A stretch of 64,000 nt of DNA, from contig JAVTLE010000010.1 of NCBI GenBank assembly GCA_033439295.1, positions 1,116,001 to 1,180,000 of the forward strand, read 5' to 3'. The position numbers and the translations under genes were made by a program. This DNA is from Deuterostichococcus epilithicus (Eukaryota; Chlorophyta; Trebouxiophyceae; Prasiolales; Stichococcaceae). Positions 1-11,481 of this stretch are shown piece after piece (the first letter of the stretch is position 1; each line of letters opens with the position of its first letter). The notes under the pieces were generated by a model. That model searched no databases. It was not told where the DNA came from and saw only the letters and a list, made by a program, of their open reading frames with translations.

Positions 1-3000
1 TGTGAGCGCGTGCATTGCAAAGCGTGCCAACACACAGGCATGCTCAGCTGCAGTCGAGCAGAACTTGAAACAGAGAGCACGCACCCCAATGGTCTCCTCC
101 CGCTGCGTCGCCTGCTGGAAGTTCTTCAGGAAGTACTGCATCGAGCGCCGGATGCTCAGCATGTCTGCAGAGCAGCCAGGTGTGCCGTCAGACATGATGT
201 CAGTGGATCGAGTGTCAGCGCAGTCATGTCAGCGCAGTCTTGAGCAGGTCAGGAGCTGGTTACTGCTGGTGCCTGAAGCCAGAGTGGGATCAGAAACAAA
301 GCCGTGTTACATGCCTGCGGTGGGCACGATGATCTTCAGGTCGATGAGCGCCTGGATGACCTGGATGGATGAGAAGGAGATGCTGGATGGGGTCTACACT
401 GCGGCGGACATCAGCTTGCTGCGAGGGCAGCTTCTTGCACGCTTCTAGCCCGCATCTAGTCAACCACGGCCAAGGCTTGCGTGCTGAAGGGTAAAACCGC
501 TGCAGCGGGAGGGTAGCCGGCTGGAGCATCAGGGGTGGCGGCAGGGGGAGTCCCACCTGGGCAGAGTCCTGGCGGTAGATGCCATAGAAGACGTCCAGCA
601 ACTTCTCGCGGCTGCCTGCTGTGCTCGACATCATCCCTGCCAGCAGTGCACAGCATTGGTGAGGAGGCACAGCACGCCAGGCGAGCCAGTCCAGCCGAGA
701 GGTGCAGGATGGGAGGTCTTGGCATCATGCGGTTGTCGAACATGCTGGTGCTGTCGGGGCTCAAAGCCTCACCGAAGTCGTAGAAGAGCAGCTGGCCCTG
801 CGTGCCCACGGCCAGGTTGCCGGGGTGCGGGTCTGCGCCAGAAGCACCATGCGTAAGTCAGCACAATATCCTGAGCATCGGTTGCATCGCCCACGGCATG
901 TCTTGGTGCTACTGGTTGCAGATTGGTGGTCACGGTCCAGAGGCAAGGATTATGGACGCTGCCAGTGCTGCAGGCGCGGGCACCTGCTGCACAGAGGAAG
1001 TCTTGGCGCAGGATCAGCGCGCAGGACTCAATTGAGGTGTGCATCAGCCATCGCTTGCAATCAGCGGCCAATCCCAGCGATAGCAGCAACAAGAAGCACA
1101 GGCGGCCACCGGGACTGTGTGCACCACCTGCGTGGAGGAAGCCATGGCGCAGGATCTGCAGCAGGTAGGCCTCCGTCGCACGTCGCGCCACCAGCGTCGT
1201 GTCCAAGCCCGCGGCCGCCAGGCTGGTGGTGTCCGTGATCTGCGGGCGCAGGCGGGCAGCAAATGCGGACGAGCAGCTTGCAACAGCGAAGGCGCAAAAG
1301 GGCACAAGATTCATGATGCAGCTTGGCCACAACCGACGACCTTAGCGTGCAAAAGATGCACAACGACAAGTACAATCCTCTTGTGTGAAAAGTGTCCAGC
1401 CACAATCTTGCTAGGTGGTGACAAAGGCAATGCAAAAGCAGCCTGCACCGCGCACCTTGATGCCGGGGAGATAGGAAAGGGTGATGATGCGGGGGGAGGT
1501 GGCGGCCCAGTGCACGCGCGGCGCCTCCACCCACGGAACGCCCTGAAAATTGCGCCTGAAACGGTCCGCATTGCGCCCCTGGAAGAAGCAGGCTGCAGGG
1601 TGATGTGACAACCTGCGGAAGTGCTTGGCGCCCATCCGTCACAGCATTGAGTGCGGACACCGGCAATTGACAGCTTTGAGCGCCCAGTACCCAGACACAC
1701 CTCGTTGATGTAGTCGATCTCCTGCAGGGGCAAAAACCATCACAGTCAGCGTCTCTTCTTGAACACGGTTGCCGAAACTGTGTTTGCAACAATGTGTAGG
1801 TCGTGGAAGCAGCTGCACCCGCAGCGCCTGCAGGGGCGGCCGGCAGGCTGTGGGGGACAGCTGCACATGCAGGATGCAGCCCTGAAGACTTCAGACCAAT
1901 CCTTGTTACTCCCGCCGTTGCTGCCGTCAACCCCAGAGAGGCCACCCACCTGGCGCAGGATGATGGACACCTCGGCATGAATGGCCTTCAAGTCGCGCCG
2001 CCCCTCGTCCTGCTTGTCCAGCAGCGCCGCCACTCTTCCCAACTGCTCCAGGTCGATGTCAAACAGCGCCTTCGGTGGCAGGGAGCAGTGATGCATCTCA
2101 GCCGGCGCGGCAACACCAGACGAGCGCGGCACAGCGTCACGTGTCTGCGGGTTCGTGGTGTGTCTGCAACTCTGGCCGAAGTGTCTGCTGGACTCGCTGG
2201 GGGGATCACAAGCCGACTTGGGCTGTGCATGTTGCGTGCACGGCGAGGCGCCACACCGCAGCGGGCGCGGGACTGAGGGGTGGAAAGCCGATCAGGTCGC
2301 GAGTCGCCAGCTGGGAGGTCGCACCTTCAGGCCGGGCCTCTGCACCTTGACTACGACCTGGGTGCCGTCGCCCAGCCGCGCCCTGTGCACCTGCCGTGCA
2401 AACCGCCGGGCCTCAGCACCGCACAGCCAGCGCGCCGCGCCGTGTCTGGCGCCTGAACCCGCCCCATGAGCACGCAATGCACGCTGCTCTGCGACAGCCA
2501 ACGACACCAAGATCGGGACTCCCCGGCCGGCGCTGCCCACCTGCCCTAGGCTGGCGGCCGCCAGCGGGCGCTCGTCGAAGGCGGCAAACAGGCGCTCCGG
2601 TGGCGCGCCCAGCTGCTCCTCGATCAGCCGCCGCACTTTTGCCACCGGGAATGCTGGCACGCGGTCCTGGAGACAACATGCAGACCGCGTGCTCTGTTTT
2701 GATAAAAAGGGACGCACGGCCTTCTTGCACTTACAGCATCTGACTGCACTCCTGTGAGTGGACCTGCGCAGCGCTGTGTGGCTGTGACGCGCGCGCGCCA
2801 TCAGCGAAATGCTGCCCTAGAGACAAGGCTCCAGCAAGCACATCAGAACCGGGAGCCGTGTGCCGCAGCTGTGCAAACCTATGCCAATCCTTGCCAGCAG
2901 AATGTGCACGGACTTTTGCGCAGACTTTTACAGTCTAAATTGAAACCGCCGCTGGAGTCTGGGAGGTGATTAGCAATTCGAAAGCAATTCGTTCGAAATA

Positions 3001-4558
3001 GTGCCTACCTGCAGCAGCGCGAGCTCCTCGGTGAACTCGGGGGGCAGCAGGTCGGATCGGGTGCTGAAAAGCTGGCCCAGTTTGATGAAGGTGGGCCCCA
3101 GGTCCAGAAGCGCTCCCCGCAGCCACACCGCCGTCCGCCGCCGCCGCACCTTCTCTCCAAAAATGGATATTGCATCGACAATTATCACTGATATTGCATC
3201 AATAACTCGGTCGTCGACGACCGAATTGTTTCCGAACAATGAAATAAAAGAGTGAAGATTAAAAAACCAGAACACACCGACGGATCAATCAATCAATCAG
3301 CTGACAGTGAATCAGCCCAGCCCTGAATGGGCATCGCACGGGTGCAGTACGGGCCCAAGCACGGTGCATAGCGTGGCCTGCTTCCAGCACCTGACGACAT
3401 AAATCCTTGCCAGGAGAGCCGCACCGACTGCTTGGCGTCGCTGAAGCCCCCAGGGTACGTCCACTTGGCCTCGTTCAGCCAGGCGCGGGTGCGGAACGTT
3501 GCGAGCGCGCTCCAGATGCCGACAGTACGCTGCGTCTTGGAGTAGCTGTCCTGAGACCACGCGAAATTGGCGTCGGTCGGCAGGTCGCGGTAGCCTGTCA
3601 GGCATAGACACAGACACATTTATCGTAAATGCTTATAAGCTTCCTGATCTCAGAACCTCTGCTGCATTGCAAAGCATGAGTGGGCGCTCGAACTTTGGGT
3701 AGGCCTGCTCCTCATAGGCACTGCAATCACAGGCACTGCAAGGTTTTTATTTGAGTGAACAGGCCTGTTAGATTACAGAGAACAGCAGCCATGTAGCACA
3801 CGCCTGAGTCTGCAAACTCCGCCTCCAAGACAATCTCCCCAGCACGCGACTGCGACATGATGTCGGCGGCGGCCGCGGCAGCAGACTCCACTTGCGGCTG
3901 GGCCGTGGAAACCATGCGCTGGGCTGCTGCGCTGCGCGCAGGCGTCGACATAGTGCGGGCACCTCCGCTGCCGCTGCTGGTGGCGATGTCCCCGCTGGCG
4001 GCCCTGCCAGTCAGGCTGCCGTTGACACCTGCGCTGCCACGCGGCTGCGGTTGCTGCTGCTGCGCCGACTTCGCCACCGGCCGTGCCGCCGGCTGCGCCA
4101 CCCGTCTCGCGAGCCTCGCGCCAGCAGGCGGGACAGCAGCGCCGTTCTGGCGGGAGCCGTTCTGCGACGGCATGCTGGCGCCCTGCGGAGTGCCATTCAG
4201 CATCGCGCCGCCAGTCCCCCGTGCGGCGTCACTTATTGGTGCTGAGCCGGGTCTAGAGTACGCCTTCTGGTCGTCTGGTAGGTACAGCGGTACCATGTTG
4301 ACCTCCTTCGTCGGCCGCGGGGCCCGCACAGCCGCTGCAACACATACTTGCCTCGACGACCGACCTTGCTGGCCATACCCGCCCCTGCATGACGTGCAAG
4401 AATTTTTGTCCGGCAGTTCGTGCGCATGCGCGATTGGGCGTCGTGCATGGAGGTTGTTCCAGTATTAACGTGCATGTTTGGGACGGCAATCCGGACCTGT
4501 GCAACGTCGCAGCTTGCGGCAGCAGGCCGGCAGCCGGGTTCATGAGAGACGGTGCCAT
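1..4558 (-). CDS. ABC1/ADCK (AarF-type) atypical kinase, plastid ABC1K7/8-like; 3' end beyond window
   Basis: Spliced gene read right to left; the C-terminus lies off the left edge. Exon blocks seen: about 3595-3427, 3153-3009, 2670-2542, 2391-2329, 2070-1952, 1725-1700, 1580-1465, 1240-1128, 831-757, 637-557, 375-325 and 172-88. Family hallmarks appear in order: the KxGQ segment ([19 protein letters not shown]), the Ala-rich loop (AAASLGQV), the ATP-anchoring Lys in [16 protein letters not shown], the catalytic-loop DPHPGN and metal-binding DFGEA. The linker WTYPGG just before the kinase core resembles plant ABC1K7/ABC1K8 (SIA1/OSA1). These act at plastid envelopes or thylakoids in prenyl-lipid, iron and oxidative-stress homeostasis; that role is inferred from the family. 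An ATG at 4558 begins a Ser/Ala/Arg-rich transit-like stretch, and a low-complexity Ala/Ser/Gln segment (about 4300-3840) follows. The exon 1 junction near 4345 is unresolved. Divergent from ORC2. Confidence 0.85.
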
Positions 4559-5037
4559 ATCCAGACGCGTTAGAAATCACTAAAGTCTGCACTTCTCCAA
4601 CCTGTTACCCGTCGATTCTCAGAGCAAGCAGTGACGTGGCCTGAGGTTTTGTGCACCCTGCAGTGAACGCTCGCTCGTGCACAAGCAACTGCCTCCATGG
4701 CCTGCTCTTTACCACACAGATCAGTCCAGTTTCAGACACAAACACCGGGAGAAGCAGCTGCTGCAATCCTGACGACGCTGCCGTTAGCCATCAATTCGAA
4801 ATGGTCTGAACAAGTCACAGACACATCCTGCAAGATTTGGATCAGGAACTGTCCGCAAAAGAATCTCAACGTGATCACTTGCGGTTTTGACCTCCAAAAT
4901 CGCACCTCTCAGTTGTTTCCTGCCTTGATCGGGCGCTGACGCAGAAACAGGCCGCCACCGAGCTGGCATGGCAAAGCTGCATGATCGTATAGAGCTTGCC
5001 AAGATGACTTGCCTGCGCTGATGCCAGTCACTCCCAG
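4559..5037. promoter_or_regulatory. Divergent intergenic region between ABC1K and ORC2
   Basis: About 480 bases between the two outward-facing start codons, so it should hold both promoters. I see no clear TATA box or repeat. The 80-codon plus-strand frame from the ATG at 4697 has no recognisable motif and is probably chance. Confidence 0.35.
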
Positions 5038-7961
5038 ATGGCGGACACCGCGGAGTACTTCCGGCGCAAGGCGCGCACAGGGCATGCCGCCGACGGCAGC
5101 CTTGCCGACCTCGGCGTTCAGCCGAGTGAGTTGCTCTCAGCAATGATCAACATCTTGCAACCACGACTTTCTTCTGCGTGCTGAAAGGCTCTCCTTGCAT
5201 GATGCCGTGCTGCAAAGTCACGGCCACTCCCTGTGGTCGCTGCCAGCGGCTCACAAATCATCACGCCAACTCCGGCAGCCATGCATGATGGTTGTGGCAG
5301 GGTGCACGGGGACGAATACCATTGAAACACGCTGCCTCCTGCTGCAGTCAGCCTCGATGCGGCGCGCCAGCTGCTGGAGTCGCTACCAGAGAAGAACCTG
5401 AAGGGGCGGGCGGAGCTGCAGCGGCGGCACCGCGACGAGTACTCGGCATGGTCCTTCGAGCTGGCGCAGGGCTTCAGCCTAAGCTTCTATGGCTACGGCT
5501 CTAAAAAGGCCATGCTGCAGGTAGGGGTTCTTCGCTCCGCCTGTGTTCTGACATGAATGACGAAGCTTGGGCAGGAAAACGGCAGTTGCTCATCTTGACA
5601 TCGGCCCAACACATGGCACAGCGTCTGGCAGCCCGCCCTGTGCACAGCTGCAACTTGAGTCGACGGCACGCGAGCTTGTCCTCCTGATGCAGGAGTTTGC
5701 AAAGGCCTGCTTGGGCCACGGCTGCGTGCTGGCGGTGCACGGGCTGCGGCGTGGCGTGACCGCCCGCCAAGTCCTGCTGCATGCTGCCGCAGCCCACCGG
5801 CATGAGGCCCTCGCCGACCTCAAGTACGATTTCTGTTGGGAGTGCATGCACCAACACCACTCGTCCAGCGTTGTGCCCTGTCTTGCTGCAGTAAAAGCTT
5901 GTGTCCCATGGTGGATATCGGCTCATAAATGGGCACCTAAGCATGTGACGGATGCCTGACATGCTATTGGCGCCGCTTCACCCAAGCAAGGCATGGAATG
6001 ACGCGGTTTGGGAATCTGGGAGCTTCTGGAATGATCAGCTGTTGCTTGAGTCCAGTCGCAGTGCCAGATTTGGTGAATTTGGTGACAGACTCTGAGGGGA
6101 TGTCGATATTGACCGTGGGAACGAACCTGACCCGCTTGGATACGTGTCATTGCGATGAGATATGAATGGTGCAGTTTAGAGTGTCAACGTCATCGTCCAG
6201 TCTGACCTGAGCGCATGGCAGTCGAACGTTGCTTTGATTCCCGAATATGCTTGTTTGGATGTCGCACAATTTTAGTGCCAGACCCTTGTCTTATTGGCCG
6301 CAGGTCGAAGACGGACCAGCAGCTGCTCACAGCCATCAGGGAGCACGCGCCGCCGCTGTCCATCGTGCTGCACAACATCGAGGGCCCAGGTCAGGGCTCG
6401 CGCCGCTGTTGCTTGAGGATGCAGAACGGCGAACTTGTCATCGAGACATGCTGCTCAGTTATCGGCTCAGGAGCTTGCGACTGCACTGTCCAAGGGCACG
6501 CGCTTGCAGCAGTCAGCACTTTGCAAAAGTTCAATATCTGTTGCACTGGTGCAGGGCTGCGCACGCAGGAGGCGCAGGCGCTGCTCAGCGAGCTGTCTGC
6601 GTGCCCCAACGTCAACTTCGTGGCGTCCTTTGACGACGTTAACACGCCTGTGCTGTGGGACGAGTGAGCGGTGCCTCAACCTCCTGCCCCGTCCATGCAC
6701 ACTGTTGGCGTTTCTCAGTCTGAACCAGGCCACTGCCTGTCATTTCGGTGCATATCAGTCACGACTGGCAGGACGTCCGCTGAAGCCCTTGCTGCCCAAG
6801 CCATGCAACCTCTGCGAAACCGGCTCAGCCCGTTTCAGATGCCATGTTCTCACTGCTAAATCGTTATCGGGACAGGGCGACGGCTGGCCGGTTCAACTGG
6901 CTGTACCACGATGCCACCACCTTCGAGCCGTACACTCAGGAGCTGGATGAGGCAAATGTGCCGTCCCTGCTGGCGGGCGAAAGGTCAGGCCTTGTTCGTG
7001 CTCTTGATCAGCAGCTCCATGCTCATATTGCCATGTCCGCTGGCTAGTGAGGAGGCGGGGGCAGCGGCTGCCACCTGGCCTCATGTCGCCAGTTCTGCCG
7101 AAATCCCTGCTGGCCACTCGACCCCAGCGCTAGCATTCCACATGCACAAGCTCGGCTCGTTCGTGAGGGCACCTTTCGTGCACGCTGACACCACCCTACG
7201 GCCTGTTTGTCGCCTTGACGTGTAGCCAAGCCTGCATGTTAATGCGCCCTGGTGTGCATGCCGTTGCCACAGGAGGCAGGTCACGGGGGTGTCAGCAGCC
7301 GAGGTGCTCAAGTCGCTGCCGGCAAAGGCGTGCAAGGTCTTCGCTATCATCGTGGAGCACCAGCAGGACAAGAACGGGCCCGGAGGTGTGTACGCTGCTG
7401 TCCTCCAGGCCATGCTTAGTTAACCAGCTTTGCTTTGTTGAGGGGTGGTTTCAGAGTCGTTGTCCGCCCACCTGGAAGCAAGCAGAGCCAGTGTGCCAGC
7501 TCAAGTCTGCAAGAATGCCGGTGCTGCCATGGCAGAAGTTGCAAGTGACAACTCCTGCTATTCTGTGTAGGCATCGGCTTCCAGAAGCTGTTCAAGCTGT
7601 CGCGGCAGAAGTTTCTTGTCAGCGCCGAGCAGAACCTGAAGTTCCACCTGGCAGAGTTCCGGGACCACGGCCTGCTGAAGGAGCGGTGCGTCAGGCCTAC
7701 AACCCCTAAGCCCCATCTTGGTGCCCGACATCAACGTCGTGGATTGCCAGTTTTGCACGAGTGGCGTTTGCCTTGCGAATCTGAGGCTGGCATAAGAGAC
7801 AGAAGCGCTGGTATTTGCATGGTGCAATGGATTGTTGCGGCATCAAAACGTTACTGCCATGCCTCTGCAGGCGCGGCGCAGACGGCGCAGAGCTGCACTA
7901 CGTGCCGATGTCGGACGACGGGCTGGCCAGTGTCCTCAAGGAGATCCAAGCGATGGGCTAG
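5038..7961 (+). CDS. ORC2: Origin recognition complex subunit 2
   Basis: Nine exons join in frame at GT...AG borders: 5038-5125, 5348-5520, 5693-5823, 6304-6389, 6555-6663, 6876-6983, 7273-7385, 7571-7685 and 7871-7961, giving about 337 residues and ending at TAG. The product carries the ORC2 signatures in order: FSLSFYGYGSKKAML (the AAA-like Walker-A-position loop), VLAVHGLRRGVTARQVLLHA, SIVLHNIEGPGLR, VNFVASFDDVNTPVLWDE and FNWLYHDATTFEPY, then a winged-helix C-terminus. ORC2 is part of the six-subunit complex that marks replication origins and loads MCM in the nucleus. Plant ORC2 is about 360 residues and often starts with a short YF...TS-type motif; here the ATG opens MADTAEYFRRKA. That ATG follows CAG, so a further upstream exon cannot be excluded. 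Confidence 0.93.
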
Positions 7962-8365
7962 CAGTCTAGCCTAGACGTCAGTATTTGCACATTTCCGTTC
8001 ATATGCAGGGTGATTTCACAGAGGATCATAGTCAACGCTGTTGGAGTGCATTTCACCGGCTCGACTCGCACCATGCTTTCTTAACTGCTACGTTCAAGTA
8101 AGGCGATCGTGTTGGCTCGACAGACACCGTGGCATGAATGAGTGGCGGAAATTTGCCCGCCCTGCATTGTTTTGACGCACCCACGTGTCAGCACCTCGTC
8201 GACGATACAGTTCTGCTGTTTCCATGCAACTGCACATGCGCACATTTCATATTGCGACTGCAACCACTGATTCCTGGCGCTTTCATTCGTCTTGTGCCGT
8301 GACATAGATTCCTACAAATTTGATTGGAAGCATCATCTCCTGTACCGTTTTGTGACTGTAGCACC
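7962..8365. other. Intergenic spacer ORC2-CLD1
   Basis: About 400 bases between two genes on the same strand. It should hold the ORC2 3' UTR and the CLD1 promoter. I see no repeat, RNA gene or clear TGTAA signal close to the ORC2 stop. Confidence 0.4.
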
Positions 8366-10543
8366 ATGGCGCACAGAGCAGCCAGCACCAAATGTAGTTC
8401 ATTCGGAGCACATTGCATAGCAAACAGCGGCAGCAAAGCGTCAGTGGCGCCGTTGTGGCGATGCCAGATGCAACCGCCACGGCAGCGGCATGCATCATGC
8501 AGCCGCGCCTCGATCAGGCCGCTCGGCCGAGATCGGGAACTGCAGCTCAGCTGTGCTACGCAAGCTGTGGACGTCGAGCAGTCGCCGCAGCAGAGCCCCA
8601 CGGAGAGTGAGGTTGCGCCCGGCGTCTATGAAGGTACACATGGCTCCTGCGGCAGATGAGGTACCAAGCTGTCCTCGGCGTGCTGTCCTGTCTGGAAATT
8701 ATTCTTGATTCATTTCTGATCACAGCTTGTTCTACAGGTATCTGGACATGGCGCGGCTACCGAATTCGGTACCAGCGGTCAGGTAGCAGCGGACCGCCTG
8801 CTCTGATGGTCCACGGGTTTGGCGGCAACTGGTGGGGATCCACTGCATCGTCAGAGCGGCTTCTGCACGGCATCTGCATCAGTAGATGACGCAGCGGTTG
8901 CAGCGTGCCCTGATATGTACTCCCTGCACGGGCGCAGCGATCATTGGCGGAAAAACCTGCCAGTCATCGGCGAGCAGAACCGCGCCTTCGCCATTGATCT
9001 GCTTGGCTATGGCTACAGCGACAAGCCGGACCCCAGGTACCGATATAACGGTTTGCAGACCACAATGTGGCTCCAGCTCTTGCAGCATGCTGTCGTGTGG
9101 CTCCTGCACAACAGTCTGGCACCCATGCAATGGCGTATTGGCTTGTGACGCATGTGCTACACTCCGCCATGCAGGGAGGCCGCGCCGGAGAGGCTGTACA
9201 CGTTCGAGGTGTGGGGCCAACAGCTGCTGGACTTCGTCGACGAGGTCGTGGGCGAGCCGACCTTCCTGGTATCGAACTCGGTTGGCGGTGTGCGCCTTTT
9301 TCACCATTGCCAACACATTGGCGTTGGGTGACCCCCCCCGCAGGAACCTCTTTGCGAATAGAGCTGTCCTTCAGACTGCCCATGTCTCGCAGTCCTTAAG
9401 TGTCAGGCCCCTGCCCAGCTTGCATGCTTTCATGGCTTGCCAGCTGGAACAGCATCAGCACCGTGGGCCTGGCCCGCGACTGTGTACCATGTCTTTGCAG
9501 GCCTGGCAGCGCTGCAGGCGGCCATCGAGGCGCCGGAGCGGGTGCCGGGCGTCTTCATCACCAACATCAGCCTGCGCATGTTGCACGCATCCAAACAGTC
9601 CAGGTCGGGGCCACGATCATACATATGAAGCAGGTCGTTATGTTGCTGCGGAGGAGGCGCGGCTTGGTGCACTTTTGAGCATCGCATCTGGCGTCGCACA
9701 CACGAAGTGCACAAGTGTACGAGAACTCCTCAAGTTGCAATTTCATCGAGATCGATCCTTGGAACATGCTCCCGACAGGTTCCAGCGGCCTTTCGTGGCG
9801 GCGCTGCAGCGCGTGCTGCGCGAAACACAGATTGGCGAAGTGCGCCTTGCCCCCTGCCTCTGATCGACAACAGTGATGCGGTGCCATATCCGACGCTGGG
9901 GTGCTGAGCGAAGCCTGCCGTGCAGGAGGCCGGCAGGTGAAGCGCAACGGTTCCCGCTGATGTGCGCTGATACTTGCAGGCGTTCTTTGCCAATGTGGCG
10001 AAGGCGCGCACGGTGAAGACCATCCTGCAGCAGTGCTACGGCGACAAAGCTACAGTCACGGACGAGCTGGTCGACAAGGTGCGACAGCTTCCTACTGCAT
10101 CCCTTGTTGAGCGCCACGCCACGATGGGAGGCACAGCAGAAGCTCGCACACAGCAGCCGCTGTCTCGAGCCATCTTAGTGGCATGATGTCTTCGAGCACC
10201 GTTACCTTGTGCGAACAGTCGTTTCTGTTTCTAGTCTGCGAACAGTCATTTCTGTTTCTGGTGTGGTCAGGTGCTGACACCGGGGCTGCGGCCAGGCGCC
10301 GCGCGCGTCTTCCTGGAGTTCCTTTCCTACAGCGACGGCCCCCTCCCCGAGCAGCAGCTGGCAGACGTCAAGGTGCGTGGAGACTCTGAATGCTCGTTTG
10401 CACATCGCGCAGCACCGTTCTCGGGGCCACCTCGTCCATGGCGAGGCTTCCTTGCCCAGGGAACAAATTTACTCCCCCGCGGGAACATCTGCTGATCTGA
10501 ATGTTAGAGGCCCGACGTTGGAGGAAGACTCTGCGCTGCACTC

Positions 10544-10575
<32 letters not shown>

Positions 10576-10975
10576 TCAGTTGGCGCCTCCCACGTGCTCG
10601 CACCAAGCCATCTGCACCTCGTTCGATCAGGTGCCGGTGTCGGTAGTGTGGGGCGCTGCGGACCCGTGGGAGAAGGTGGAGTGGGGTCGTGACTTTTGCA
10701 CCGCCAACTACCCCAGCATCGAGGAGTACATCGAGCTCCCTGGCGTCGGCCACTGCCCCATGGTATGTATGATGCCGACAGCAGTGTGCATGGAGCTGGC
10801 GGATGCATTTGCATTGCATGCCTGCGCAGCGGCACGAGCATGCGATGTGGCGATTGCCAACGCTCTGGTCCCTTGAACAGAGCCGTGACGAGGGTGTCTT
10901 CTTGAGCAGGACGAGGCGCCGCACCTAGTGAACCCCCTGATCCAGAAGTTCATCGATCGGCACACGGCCGCATGA
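8366..10975 (+). CDS. CLD1: Chlorophyll dephytylase-like alpha/beta hydrolase (CLD1 family)
   Basis: Ten exons join in frame: 8366-8633, 8738-8831, 8938-9036, 9175-9287, 9501-9603, 9779-9839, 9980-10078, 10271-10372, 10631-10762 and 10910-10975, about 378 residues. Residues 1-80 look like a chloroplast transit peptide (MAHRAASTKCSS...). The hydrolase core follows: WRGYRIRYQRSG, oxyanion motif HGFGGN, DHWRKNLPVIG, DLLGYGYSDKPDP, nucleophile Ser in SNSVGG, acid Asp in WGAADPWE, and the C-terminal His in GVGHCPMDEAPH. The pattern matches plant CLD1, a thylakoid enzyme that removes phytol from chlorophyll during photosystem II repair; function is inferred from family. The wider group contains other plastid hydrolases, so substrate is not proven. 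The GGN|CDHW junction (8831/8938) is the least certain splice. A (CAG)10 tract and a 27-bp tandem repeat lie in its introns. Confidence 0.88.
10210..10263. repeat. 27-bp tandem repeat, two copies
   Basis: Two adjacent copies of a 27-base unit starting TGCGAACAGTC differ at about three positions. They lie in the CLD1 intron between 10079 and 10270, just upstream of the 3' splice site. Confidence 0.85.
10545..10574 (+). repeat. (CAG)10 microsatellite in a CLD1 intron
   Basis: Ten uninterrupted CAG triplets, 57 bases before the exon at 10631. Because it lies in an intron it does not encode glutamine in the spliced product. Confidence 0.9.
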
Positions 10976-11481
10976 CAGGACAGCTGCATGCCGGCACCAA
11001 TGCCGAAGTGAGGCAGAGGAGGAAAGCCTTGTGTAAGGGAGCGTGAACGGGCACAGACGATATGACTGAAGTATCTCGTTACTAAGGTTCAAATCGGGCG
11101 CACTTCAGAATAGAGGTAGCCGTCCGATTTCAGCTTCATTCATGACCTCAGCTTCATTCATGACCTTGACGACCCTGATGAGCCATTCAGGACCATGTCA
11201 CCACTTCGTGGAAGCCGCACGCATTTTGCATTGCTGAGATGTCAGCGCTACTGCCAAGGTGGATCAGGCGAAACCACGCCCAAAGCGCGCCCTTCAAGCA
11301 CAACCCGCCACAACGGCACACCAGCAATGATCACATTGTTAGCGCAGACACCATGTCTCATACCTCTGTGACTCAGCATATTGCGACTGCAGATGCGCAT
11401 TCAAAATGGTACACGGTGCAGTAGAGCGGCTGATGAGGCGGTCCTCCAATCAACTGTGAACGATCCAATGGCGCTGAAATG
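10976..11481. other. Convergent intergenic region CLD1 / DEIH helicase
   Basis: About 500 bases between two convergent genes. It holds the CLD1 polyadenylation signal and two perfect tandem copies of an 18-base unit (11130-11147 and 11148-11165, TCAGCTTCATTCATGACC). Nothing else is recognisable. Confidence 0.5.
11032..11036 (+). terminator. TGTAA polyadenylation signal for CLD1
   Basis: TGTAA, the usual green-algal polyadenylation signal, lies 57 bases after the CLD1 stop codon. The cleavage site is expected 10-20 bases further on. Confidence 0.5.

Noticed and set aside
1061-1978. 305-codon minus-strand frame in the ABC1K gene
   Set aside because: It spans multiple ABC1K exons in the wrong frame for most of them, with no family motif of its own.
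8886-9863. 325-codon plus-strand open frame inside CLD1
   Set aside because: It runs through several well-defined CLD1 exons and introns in another frame; its composition (Cys/Arg/Ser-rich) is that of a shadow frame.
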